Shown: positions 35,298 through 43,264 of the stretch, piece by piece | Layout of the letters: each line of letters opens with the position of its first letter | Numbering within the stretch: the first letter of the stretch is position 1 | Source of the DNA: JAEUIV01 sp033763795 | Lineage (GTDB): Bacteria > Planctomycetota > Phycisphaerae > Phycisphaerales > UBA1924 | Assembly (NCBI GenBank): GCA_033763795.1 | Contig: JANRJV010000001.1 | Coordinates: 1-64,000 of the forward strand | Reading direction: 5' to 3' | Length of the DNA: 64,000 nt | The notes under the pieces: generated by a model | Seen by the model: the letters and a program-made list of their open reading frames with translations, nothing else | Told to the model about the DNA's origin: nothing | Database searches by the model: none | Made by a program: the position numbers and the translations under genes

Positions 35298-35813
35298 ATG
35301 AACTCTGGAACCGGGCGGCAACCCGCGCGGCTGGGCCGCCCGATATGCCTGCTGTTGACGATGTGGACCGCGCTCTCGGGCTGTCAGGGCGCCAAACCGG
35401 ATCCCGCCGAGCCCTCAGCGCTCGCGGCTGAGCCGCCGCCCGATGCGAAAGACCCCGTCGACGCCGCCATCGAAGCGCTCCCCGAGGCCGCGCGGAAGTC
35501 CTTCCAGACGTACACGGACGCGCTCGCCGCAGCGAACAAGCTGCTGGCGGACGTCGAGGACCGCGCGTCCGCCTTCAGGGCGCTCGAGAAGCTCGATGCG
35601 CCCGTCCGCCGAATGGACCGGCTGCGGCAGCTCGTCGAGGCGCTGCCCGAGTCGGACGCGTCCGCGGCGCGCCGCGCCTTCGCCCCCAAGCTTCAATCGG
35701 AGCTCGCCACCTTCACAAGCGAGTACTCCCGCCTCAAACGATCGAGCGAGCTGTCCGGCATCCTGGGGGCGATGCTCGACCGCCTGGCGCGGCAGCTGCG
35801 CGATCCGCTCTGA
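35298..35813 (+). CDS. small helical lipoprotein
   Basis: 171 aa. A type II signal peptide ends in TALSGCQGAK (lipid cysteine near residue 29). The mature protein is a charged, Ala/Leu-rich, mostly helical chain (AFRALEKLDAPVRRMDRLRQ), with no recognised domain. It follows the GH13 gene by 37 bases on the same strand with GGAGG upstream of the ATG, so it may be the last gene of that operon. Its stop codon lies inside a tandem GATCC/GATCT repeat. Probably an envelope-associated accessory protein. Confidence 0.75.
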   Translation: MNSGTGRQPARLGRPICLLLTMWTALSGCQGAKPDPAEPSALAAEPPPDAKDPVDAAIEALPEAARKSFQTYTDALAAANKLLADVEDRASAFRALEKLDAPVRRMDRLRQLVEALPESDASAARRAFAPKLQSELATFTSEYSRLKRSSELSGILGAMLDRLARQLRDPL

Positions 35814-35852
35814 TCTGATCCGATCCGATCCGATCTGCTCTGATCCGATCCG
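35802..35852. repeat. tandem GATCC/GATCT pentamer repeat
   Basis: About 50 bases of GATCC and GATCT units with TGCTC interruptions, including a run of consecutive GATCC copies near 35817-35834. It covers the end and stop codon of the lipoprotein gene and the gap to the convergent FAD dehydrogenase gene. No other such run is visible in the window. Confidence 0.8.
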
Positions 35853-35883
35853 CCCGGACGGCCAGCGCCGCGCTCCACCCGCC

Positions 35884-38800
35884 TCAGCGTTCGAGCATCG
35901 AGAGCGCGTACTCCACGGGATGCAGCCCGCGCCGAGAGGTGCCGTCGTGCACCTGGTGCCGGCATGACGTTCCGGGCGTGATGAGCACATCCGCCTCGCC
36001 CATCGCGCGCACCGCCGGGAACAGCGCCCGCTCGCCCAGCTTCATCGACAGGTCGTAGCGGTCCGCCGTGTACCCGAAGCTGCCCGCCATGCCGCAGCAT
36101 CCCGAGTCGAGCACGCGGACGCGGTCGCCGGCGATCCGGCGAAGAAGCCGCGCCGAGGTCTCGGCCCCCCACAGCGCCTTCTGATGACAGTGCGCGTGCA
36201 GCACGACCGCGCCCGTCGGCTGCCTGAACCGCGGCGCGCGGGGATGGTCGTCCCAGTGACGCTCCAGGAAGTCCTCGACGAGCATGGACTTGCTCGCCAG
36301 AGCCGCGCGACGCGCACGCACGCTCTCGCCCGGCGCATCGCTCGCCCGGTCGGCCGGCCGCCGGAGCGTCTGCCAGTCGTCCTTGATGCTCGACAGGCAC
36401 GACGGTTCGCACACGAGCACCGCCAGCGCGCCCGAGCGCTTCATCAAATCCTCGAGCACGGAGGTACCCCGCTCCGCGCACCGCTGCGCCTCGGCCAGCA
36501 AACCGGTCGAGATCGGCGCGCGGCCGCAGCACCCCGCGTCCGGCAGGAGCACTCTGTACCCCAGCGCCCGCAGCAGCGCGATGCTCGCCTCCCCGATGTG
36601 CGGATCGTTGTAGACGGTGAAGCAGTCGGCGTAGAGGATGACGCACGGCGCGTCGGGCCCCGGTCCCTCGCGCCCCGCCCCGCCGCCGCCGCCCCCGGGC
36701 CGCACGCTCCCGTCACGGTCGCGCCGGGTGCGCCGGAAAAGGCTCGTGGCGAACGCGGGCAGCGTGCGCCGCTTATCCAGCCCCAGGATCGGGTCGATGA
36801 GCGCGCGGTGCAGCGGATGGTTGGCGACCCAGTTGGAGAGCGGCGCGAACGCCGAGCCGATCCGGTTGAGCAGCCTGACCCTCCCGAAAGCCTGCGCCTT
36901 CAGCGGGATCGTGTCGGTCGCCCTGTAGCTCTGCGCGAGGTACTCCGCCTTGTACTTGGCAATGTCCACATTGCTGGGACACTCGCTCTTGCACGCCTTG
37001 CACGAGAGGCAGAGGTTGAGCGTCTCGAGCGTCTCGGGGTCGTTCCACAGGGGCGGCGCGCCCGTCGCGCCGAACTCGCCCGAGAGCTGCCCCGTGATCG
37101 CCAGCCGCAGAGCATTGCCCCGCCCGCGGGTCGAATGCCGCTCGTCGAGCGTTCCCATGTACGAGGGGCACATGGTCCCCCCCTGCTTCTTGCGGCAGAC
37201 GCCCGACCCGTTGCACAGCTCGACCGCGTGATCGAAGCCCTTCTCGGCCTCATAGTCGAAGTACGTCTCGACCGCCGCGGCGTGAACATCGAACCCGGCG
37301 GGCCGGACGCGCGTCGCCTCGTGGATGGACGCGACGGGGCCCGGCGTCACGATGTTCCCGGGGTTCAGCAGCCCCGGCGGGTCGAACGCCCGCTTGACGG
37401 CGCGGAAGGCGCCCATGAGCTCGGGGCCGAAGTGCCGCTCGAGCAGCGGGCCGCGCACGCGTCCGTCCCCGTGCTCGCCCGACATCACGCCGCCCATCTC
37501 CCGCGCCAGGTCCGCGACCTCGACCGCGATCTCCTCCATCCGTGCGCGGTCGCCGGCGTCGCGCATGTCAAGCAGCGGGCGCACGTGCAGCACGCCGACC
37601 GACGCGTGCGCCCAGAACGCCGCCCGCGTGCCCCGGCTCTCGATGATCGCCCGGAATCGCCGCACAAACTCCGCCAGCCGCTCGACGGGCACGGCGTTGT
37701 CCTCCACGAAGCCCAGCGGCTTGCGCCGGCCCGGGATCGCGTGCAGCAGAGGCTCGCCAGCCTTGCGCAGCTTGAGCGCCGCAGTCATCGATGACGGGTC
37801 CGTGTACGCGGCGAAGCCAAAGTTGTCGCTCAGACTCCCCATCAGCTCCCGCAGCCGCGCGAAACACTCGGCGATCTCCCACGCCCCTTCGTTCGAGAAA
37901 AACTCCACGTACAGCACCGCCGCCAGCAGCCCCTCGGCAGGCGGGGGCATCAGCTCCACGTACGCGCGGTACTCGATGTTCTCCCGCGCTAGCCCGATCA
38001 CCATGTCATCCAGCAGTTCCACCGCCGAGGGACGCAGGCCCAGGATCGCCGGCACGCAGGCGATCGCCGCGTCGACCGAGCTCAGCCCGATGACAGCGAG
38101 CCCCTTGGCCCTGGGCGTCGGATGGAGCTTCAGCGTCGCCCGCGTGACGACGGCGAGAGTTCCCTCCGAGCCGCAGACCAGGTGCGCCAGGTTGAGCCGC
38201 GCCAGCGGATCGACCCCCTCGGCTCGTGCACCCTCGATGTCGTCGAGCATCATGTCCAGCGCGTAGCCCGCGTTCCGCCGCACCGTGCGCGGGAAGCGCT
38301 GCCGGATCAGCGGCGCGTGCGCGTCGCAGATCCGGACGACCTCTTCACCCAGACGCCGCGCCACCGGGTCGCAAAGGCACGACCCCTCGGCAAGGTCGAC
38401 CGTTTCGCCCGTCGAAAGCACTGCACGGACGCCCAGCAGGTTCTCGCTGGTCCGCCCGTAGAGGATCGAACGCGTGCCCGCCGCGTTGTTGCCGATGGCG
38501 CCGCCCACGTTGCAATGCCGGGCCGTTGCCGGGTCCGGCGCAAAGAAGAGGGCATGACCCTCCGCCCGCAGGCGATCGTTCAGGTCATCGATGGTGATGC
38601 CGGGTTGCACCGTACAGCTCCGCGCCGTCGCGTCCACGCCTTCGAGCAAGGTCAGCGTGGGCGACAGGTCCATCACGACCGCCGAGGAGGTGCACTGCCC
38701 GGCGAGACTGGTGCCCCCACCCCGCGGCAGCAGGGGCAGCCGGTGATCCCGGCAATACCCCACGATCCTCTCAACGTCCTCTACCCCCGCCGGGATGACC

Positions 38801-38976
38801 ACGCCCAGCGGCTCGACCTGATAGATGCTCGCGTCCGTCGCGTAGAGCATCCGATCGTGAAGGCCGAAGCGGACCTCCCCCTCAATCAGGTCGGCAAGCG
38901 CCTCCGCATGCCGACGGAGCACCACGTCGTCCGCGATGCGTACCGGCTGAAGTGTGGCGGGCTCGGGGCGTCCCAT
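35884..38976 (-). CDS. large FAD-binding/4Fe-4S dehydrogenase (YdiJ-like D-2-hydroxyacid dehydrogenase)
   Basis: 1030 aa. The N-terminal half is an FAD-binding oxidase of the PCMH type: VIPAGVEDVERIVGYC, LPRGGGTSLAGQC near residue 85, and NVGGAIGNNAAGTRSILYGRT near 155. The FAD C-terminal domain follows (GVMSGEHGDGRVRG). The second half is a ferredoxin-like part with LCLSCKACKSECP near 650 and two CCG modules (LPDAGCCGRAP and DSGCCGMAGSFGY). Size and order match YdiJ, the D-2-hydroxyglutarate/D-lactate-type dehydrogenase that passes electrons to the quinone pool. A GC/Pro-rich insert lies near residues 757-775. Monocistronic. Substrate not resolved from sequence. Confidence 0.92.
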   Translation of the reverse strand: MGRPEPATLQPVRIADDVVLRRHAEALADLIEGEVRFGLHDRMLYATDASIYQVEPLGVVIPAGVEDVERIVGYCRDHRLPLLPRGGGTSLAGQCTSSAVVMDLSPTLTLLEGVDATARSCTVQPGITIDDLNDRLRAEGHALFFAPDPATARHCNVGGAIGNNAAGTRSILYGRTSENLLGVRAVLSTGETVDLAEGSCLCDPVARRLGEEVVRICDAHAPLIRQRFPRTVRRNAGYALDMMLDDIEGARAEGVDPLARLNLAHLVCGSEGTLAVVTRATLKLHPTPRAKGLAVIGLSSVDAAIACVPAILGLRPSAVELLDDMVIGLARENIEYRAYVELMPPPAEGLLAAVLYVEFFSNEGAWEIAECFARLRELMGSLSDNFGFAAYTDPSSMTAALKLRKAGEPLLHAIPGRRKPLGFVEDNAVPVERLAEFVRRFRAIIESRGTRAAFWAHASVGVLHVRPLLDMRDAGDRARMEEIAVEVADLAREMGGVMSGEHGDGRVRGPLLERHFGPELMGAFRAVKRAFDPPGLLNPGNIVTPGPVASIHEATRVRPAGFDVHAAAVETYFDYEAEKGFDHAVELCNGSGVCRKKQGGTMCPSYMGTLDERHSTRGRGNALRLAITGQLSGEFGATGAPPLWNDPETLETLNLCLSCKACKSECPSNVDIAKYKAEYLAQSYRATDTIPLKAQAFGRVRLLNRIGSAFAPLSNWVANHPLHRALIDPILGLDKRRTLPAFATSLFRRTRRDRDGSVRPGGGGGGAGREGPGPDAPCVILYADCFTVYNDPHIGEASIALLRALGYRVLLPDAGCCGRAPISTGLLAEAQRCAERGTSVLEDLMKRSGALAVLVCEPSCLSSIKDDWQTLRRPADRASDAPGESVRARRAALASKSMLVEDFLERHWDDHPRAPRFRQPTGAVVLHAHCHQKALWGAETSARLLRRIAGDRVRVLDSGCCGMAGSFGYTADRYDLSMKLGERALFPAVRAMGEADVLITPGTSCRHQVHDGTSRRGLHPVEYALSMLER

Positions 38977-39253
38977 GAGAATCCGAGTGTAGAGCGGTCG
39001 GCGGAGATCGGCCGCTGAAACTCGTTTCCTCGACCTGTGACCGGGGGTTCAGACCACTGTCGCTTTATCCGGACGAAGCTCGCACGCCCAATCGGCCCCG
39101 CACGCCCCGGGTCGACGGAACTGGGGGGCAACGCTTGAGGGATTGCCCGGCCGCGTCGAATGAAAGGGCGTCGGCGCGGCCGGCGCACCGGGCGCCCGCG
39201 CCCTCACGATCGGGCATCCTGGACGAGACACGGGTTCGGAAAAGGCGATCTGC

Positions 39254-40651
39254 ATGCGGAACCTCTGGTCATTCTGGGCCGGCATCACGCTCGGCGCGGG
39301 CGGCGCCGCGTCGCTGATCTCCATGCGCGTCGCCGAGCAGTGGTACGCGGCAGGGGGCCTGGCGCTCATGGTGGCCGGCGGCGCCGCGCTGTGCTGGATG
39401 CTCCAGGCGCAGCTCCGGCGCGCCCTGCAGGCCCGCCGCGAGTCCGAGCAGCACGCCCGCACCCAGGCCGACTTCCTCGCCAACATGAGCCACGAGATCC
39501 GCACGCCCCTTAGCTCGATCCTGGGCTACGCGGAGCTGCTGGGCGAGGCCGCGGACGTCTCCAGCGCCCAGCAGTACGCCCAGGCCGTCCACCGCAACGC
39601 CGAGCACCTGCTCGTCGTTGTCAACGATATCCTCGACGACGCCAAGATCCGCGCCGCGGGCATGAGCATCACTCCTTCAGACTGCGACGCCGCGGAACTG
39701 ATCGAGCAGACCGCGGAGATGCTCCGCGAGCGCGCCCTCGCCAGGCGCATCGACCTGCGCGTGCACATCGATCCCGCGGCCCGGCAGCGCGTCCGCCTCG
39801 ACCCGGTGCGCCTGCGGCAGATCGTCCTCAATCTCGTCTCAAACGCCGTGAAGTTCACCGACCGGGGCGAGGTGTGCGTCACTGTGACACTGAACAAGGC
39901 CGCCGCCCCGCAGACGCTCCGCGTTGAGGTCCGCGACACGGGCCCGGGTCTGTCGCGCGAACAGGTCGCGTCGCTCTTCACCAGCTTCTATCAGGCGGAC
40001 CGCACTAGCTCGAAACGCGGCCAGGGCACCGGGCTTGGGCTCTCGATCTCCCGGCGCCTCGCGCAGCTCATGGGCGGCACGCTCGAAGCCGCGAGCGTCC
40101 CCGGCAAGGGGAGCACCTTCACCCTGAGCATCCCCGCCCCGCGCGCCCCGGCCGCGGCGAGCATGAGCGGTTCCCCCTTCGACTCCACCCGGCTCGATCT
40201 CGCGGGCTCGAGCACCGCGGCCCCATGCGACACGGCGCTGCTCCGGCTGCGCGGCGCACGCATCCTCATCGCCGATGACTCATCCGACGCGCGCCACCTG
40301 TTGACGCACCAGCTCACCAAAGCCGGCGCGGACGTGGAAGCCGTGGAAGACGGCAAGCCCGCCGTCGAGCGACTGCTCGCCGCCTGGGCCGCGGGAAGCC
40401 CCTTCGATCTCGCGCTCATCGACATCCACATGCCGGGAACGGGAGGCCTCGACGGCGTGCGCCAGCTCAGGGCTCGGAACTACACCGGCCGCGTCATCGC
40501 GATCTCCGCCGACGCGCTCCCCGAGGAGCGGGCCCGCAGCTTCGCCGCCGGATTCGACGACCACATCTGCAAGCCCATCTCGGGCGAGGAATTGGTGCGT
40601 CGATGCAGCGCCGCGCTCGCCGCACCCGGAACAGTCGCTCTCGCAGCTTGA
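39254..40651 (+). CDS. membrane hybrid histidine kinase with C-terminal receiver
   Basis: 465 aa. Two membrane helices lie in residues 1-52 with almost no periplasmic loop, so it probably senses in the membrane or cytoplasm. The dimerisation box is FLANMSHEIRTPLSSILGY with phospho-acceptor His80. The ATPase domain has NLVSNAVKFTDRGEV, DTGPGLS and GQGTGLGLSISRRL. The receiver begins near residue 336, with acidic pair Asp341/Asp342, phospho-acceptor Asp390 in DLALIDIHMPG and Lys440. No output domain is fused. A lone receiver protein is encoded 131 bases downstream on the same strand, so the two probably form a phosphorelay. Confidence 0.93.
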   Translation: MRNLWSFWAGITLGAGGAASLISMRVAEQWYAAGGLALMVAGGAALCWMLQAQLRRALQARRESEQHARTQADFLANMSHEIRTPLSSILGYAELLGEAADVSSAQQYAQAVHRNAEHLLVVVNDILDDAKIRAAGMSITPSDCDAAELIEQTAEMLRERALARRIDLRVHIDPAARQRVRLDPVRLRQIVLNLVSNAVKFTDRGEVCVTVTLNKAAAPQTLRVEVRDTGPGLSREQVASLFTSFYQADRTSSKRGQGTGLGLSISRRLAQLMGGTLEAASVPGKGSTFTLSIPAPRAPAAASMSGSPFDSTRLDLAGSSTAAPCDTALLRLRGARILIADDSSDARHLLTHQLTKAGADVEAVEDGKPAVERLLAAWAAGSPFDLALIDIHMPGTGGLDGVRQLRARNYTGRVIAISADALPEERARSFAAGFDDHICKPISGEELVRRCSAALAAPGTVALAA

Positions 40652-40653
40652 AG

Positions 40654-40690
40654 CGGGGAGATTCCTCCATAACACGGGGAGATTTCTCCA
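40654..40690 (+). repeat. 21-bp-period direct repeat between kinase and receiver genes
   Basis: CGGGGAGATTCCTCCA (40654-40669) recurs as CGGGGAGATTTCTCCA (40675-40690), one mismatch, starts 21 bases apart. Each copy has GGAG/CTCC palindromic arms. The first copy begins 3 bases after the kinase stop and the second ends 92 bases before the receiver start. This looks like a double operator on one face of the helix. Confidence 0.5.
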
Positions 40691-40782
40691 AGAGTTGGTG
40701 TCACCTCTCCAGATGTTCCGGTCATGGGGGGATCGGGCCGCGTCGATAGATGCCGTGTCTAGGGGCGGCTGCGAGGTGATGC

Positions 40783-41208
40783 ATGAGTGGGGATTCCGAC
40801 GGGTCCGGGCATGCGCTCCAGGAGATCAATCCACGTGTGCTGGTGGCGGACGATCGCGCCGACCACCTGGCCCTCGCGCGCACCTTGCTGCAGTCCATGG
40901 GGTGCTCGGTCGACACCGTGAACGACGGCACGGCCGCCGTCGACGCCGTCTGGCGCGCGGCTTCCCGCGGCACCGCGTACGACCTCATCCTGATGGACGT
41001 GCAGCTCCCGAGCCTGGACGCGTGGGCCGCGACGCGCGCCCTCCGCACCGCCGGGCACAGCGGGCCCATCTTCGCCGTCAGCGCCGTCGCCGACCGCGTC
41101 AGGCCCGCCCGCGACGGCCGGAGCGTCTTCGACGCGACCATCCCCAAGCCGCTGACGCGCGAAGGTCTCGCCGAAGCCTCGCGGGCCACGCTCGCCAGCC
41201 GCGGCTGA
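40783..41208 (+). CDS. single-domain response regulator (CheY-like receiver)
   Basis: 141 aa with one receiver domain: VLVADDRADHL near residue 19, phospho-acceptor Asp72 in DLILMDVQLPS, and a Lys in TIPKPLTRE near 120. There is no DNA-binding or enzymatic output, so it passes on phosphate or binds a partner protein. GAGGTG precedes the ATG by about 7 bases. The gene lies downstream of the hybrid kinase in the same direction. It is convergent with RNase Y, whose stop is 5 bases away. Confidence 0.92.
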   Translation: MSGDSDGSGHALQEINPRVLVADDRADHLALARTLLQSMGCSVDTVNDGTAAVDAVWRAASRGTAYDLILMDVQLPSLDAWAATRALRTAGHSGPIFAVSAVADRVRPARDGRSVFDATIPKPLTREGLAEASRATLASRG

Positions 41209-41213
41209 CCCGC

Positions 41214-42803
41214 TCAGCGCGCCACTTCAACCGCGCGGGTTTCGCGCAGCACTGTCACCTTGATCTCGCCCGGGAACGTCATCTCCGCGCTCACGCGGTC
41301 GGCGATCCGCTTGGCGACCAGGAACGCCTCGTCGTCCGAGATCCGCTTGGCATCGACCATGACCCGCACCTCGCGCCCCGCCTGGATCGCGTGCGCCTCG
41401 TCCACGCCCGGCTGCTCCATCGCGATCGCCTGCAATTGCTCCAGACGCTGGATGTACTTCTCGAGGCTCTCGCGCCGCGCACCGGGCCGGGCCCCGCTGA
41501 TCGCGTCCGCCGCCATGACGATGGGCGTGTAAAAGCTGGTCGCGGGCACGTCCCCGTGATGACCCAGGATCGCGTTGAGGACCGGCTCCTTCTCGCCGTG
41601 CTGCTTGGCGAAGTCGTACCCGATCTTGGGGTGCGTCCCCTCCATGTCCTGGTCCATCGCCTTCCCGATGTCGTGCAGGAAGCCGCAGCGCCGCGCGATG
41701 GTGCCGTTCAGCCCCAGCTGGTCGGCGATCATCTGGCACAGGAACCCCACCTCAATCGAGTGCCTCAGCACGTTCTGCCCGTAGCTGGTGCGGAAGTGCA
41801 GGCGGCCCATCGCCTCGGACACCTTGGGATGAATGCTCCGCAGGTTCACCTCCAGCACGGAGTCCTTGCCGTACTTGAGAATCCGCTCGTCCATCTCCTT
41901 GCGGACCTGCTCGACGACCTCCTCGACGCGCGACGGATGGATCCGCCCGTCCTGGATGAGCTTCATCAGCGCCTCGGCCGCGACCGTCTGCCTCACCTTG
42001 TCGAAGCACGACACCACGATGACGCCCGGCGTGTCGTCCACGATGATGTCGACCCCGGTCGCCTTCTCGATCGCGCGGATGTTCCGCCCCTCGCGGCCGA
42101 TGATCCGGCCCTTCATGTCGTCCGAGGGGATCGGGATCGAACGGACCGTCGACTCCGAGACGTGCTCGGCGGCGAAGCGCTGCACCGCCATCAGCGTGAT
42201 CTCTCGCGCCTTCTCCTTCGCCTCGGCCTGGGCCTCCTCGGTGATCTTGCGCACGATGTGCCCCGCGTCGTGCCGAACGTCCTCCTCGATCTTCGTGAGC
42301 AGGACCTGCCGGGCCTCCTCCATGCTCATGCCCGCGACCCGCATCAGCTCGCTCTTCTGACGGTCGATCAGGTCGGTCAACTCGGCCTCGCGCCGGGCCG
42401 CCGCCGTCTCGCGCTCCCGCAGCCGCTCCGCCGACCGCGTGTGCTCGGCCTCGCGCTGCGCGAGCGTCTCGACCTGCCGCTCGTGCGCGTCCTCGCGCTT
42501 GGCCAGCCGGCGCTCCAGCTCGCGGAGCTCCTCCCGCTGGCCCTGCAGCTCGGCCTCGAACTTCTCCCGATCCGCCAGCGTCCGGCGCTTGGCCTCGACC
42601 TCGGCCCGTTCGGTCGCCGTCCGGCCCTCCGCCTCGGCGCGGCGCAGGATCTGTTCCGCCTCGGACTTGGCCCGCGCCAGAGTCTGCGTCGAGATCGTCC
42701 GTTGAAGCAGCAGCGCCACGATCACCGCGACCGCGGCCACGCCGCCCGCGATCGCCCAGTCCAGAGGTTCCATCGCGGCGAGCGTCAGCCACGAGTGCTG
42801 CAT
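41214..42803 (-). CDS. rny: ribonuclease Y
   Basis: 529 aa, the membrane-anchored endoribonuclease that starts mRNA decay. One N-terminal helix lies near residues 14-34 (AIAGGVAAVAVIVALLL). A long Glu/Arg-rich coiled coil spans about 40-170. The KH RNA-binding domain has GRIIGREGRNIRAIE near 225, and the HD phosphodiesterase domain has GFLHDIGKAMD near 365 and ILGHHGD. This order is diagnostic of RNase Y. The ATG at 42803 is preceded by GGGAGGA with a 9-base gap; an upstream in-frame start at 42872 lacks one. Convergent with the receiver gene. Confidence 0.96.
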   Translation of the reverse strand: MQHSWLTLAAMEPLDWAIAGGVAAVAVIVALLLQRTISTQTLARAKSEAEQILRRAEAEGRTATERAEVEAKRRTLADREKFEAELQGQREELRELERRLAKREDAHERQVETLAQREAEHTRSAERLRERETAAARREAELTDLIDRQKSELMRVAGMSMEEARQVLLTKIEEDVRHDAGHIVRKITEEAQAEAKEKAREITLMAVQRFAAEHVSESTVRSIPIPSDDMKGRIIGREGRNIRAIEKATGVDIIVDDTPGVIVVSCFDKVRQTVAAEALMKLIQDGRIHPSRVEEVVEQVRKEMDERILKYGKDSVLEVNLRSIHPKVSEAMGRLHFRTSYGQNVLRHSIEVGFLCQMIADQLGLNGTIARRCGFLHDIGKAMDQDMEGTHPKIGYDFAKQHGEKEPVLNAILGHHGDVPATSFYTPIVMAADAISGARPGARRESLEKYIQRLEQLQAIAMEQPGVDEAHAIQAGREVRVMVDAKRISDDEAFLVAKRIADRVSAEMTFPGEIKVTVLRETRAVEVAR

Positions 42804-43264
42804 CGGAGCCGTCCTCCCATCGCCCGCCGGAACTCCGGCGCGGGCGCGCACGGCGGCCTCGGATGAGAACACGGGTCGTCGCCGGGGCTCACACCGCCGG
42901 CACTCGTCGATTGATCAGCCCGCAGGCGCTCCGCGATCCGCAACACAAGGCATCGCCCCATGCGTACGCCGGAACATCGCAGTGTGAACAATGGGTCGTT
43001 TCACGGCGCTCGAGCCTGCTCCACGCACCGGGCAAGCCCGGGCGATCGAGACGTCTGATCAATCTATTCGCGAGGGGCCAGTCCCCGAACGCGAGCCGCG
43101 AGGGCTGAAATCGGCGCCCGTGTTCATCAAAGGCAGCCGTATCCCTGAAAGGTTAAGGGAATGTGAGGACGAAGGCAAACACCGCCGGCCCGCTCCGGCC
43201 GCCCCTCCCCCATTCCAGCCTCGCCGCGATCACCTTCGCTCACCGCCGTACGATTCCCTCCCAG
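42804..43264. other. intergenic region upstream of rny and the ABC-2 permease
   Basis: About 460 bases with no supported gene; open frames here are GC-driven. It should carry divergent promoters. A 10-bp inverted repeat GATTGATCAG (42909-42918) and CTGATCAATC (43055-43064), 146 bases apart, is the only structure I noticed and may be chance. Confidence 0.4.

Noticed and set aside
42909..43064. Ten-bp inverted repeat GATTGATCAG/CTGATCAATC as a paired regulatory loop
   Set aside because: With 146 bases between arms, a match of this length in such a region could easily be chance.
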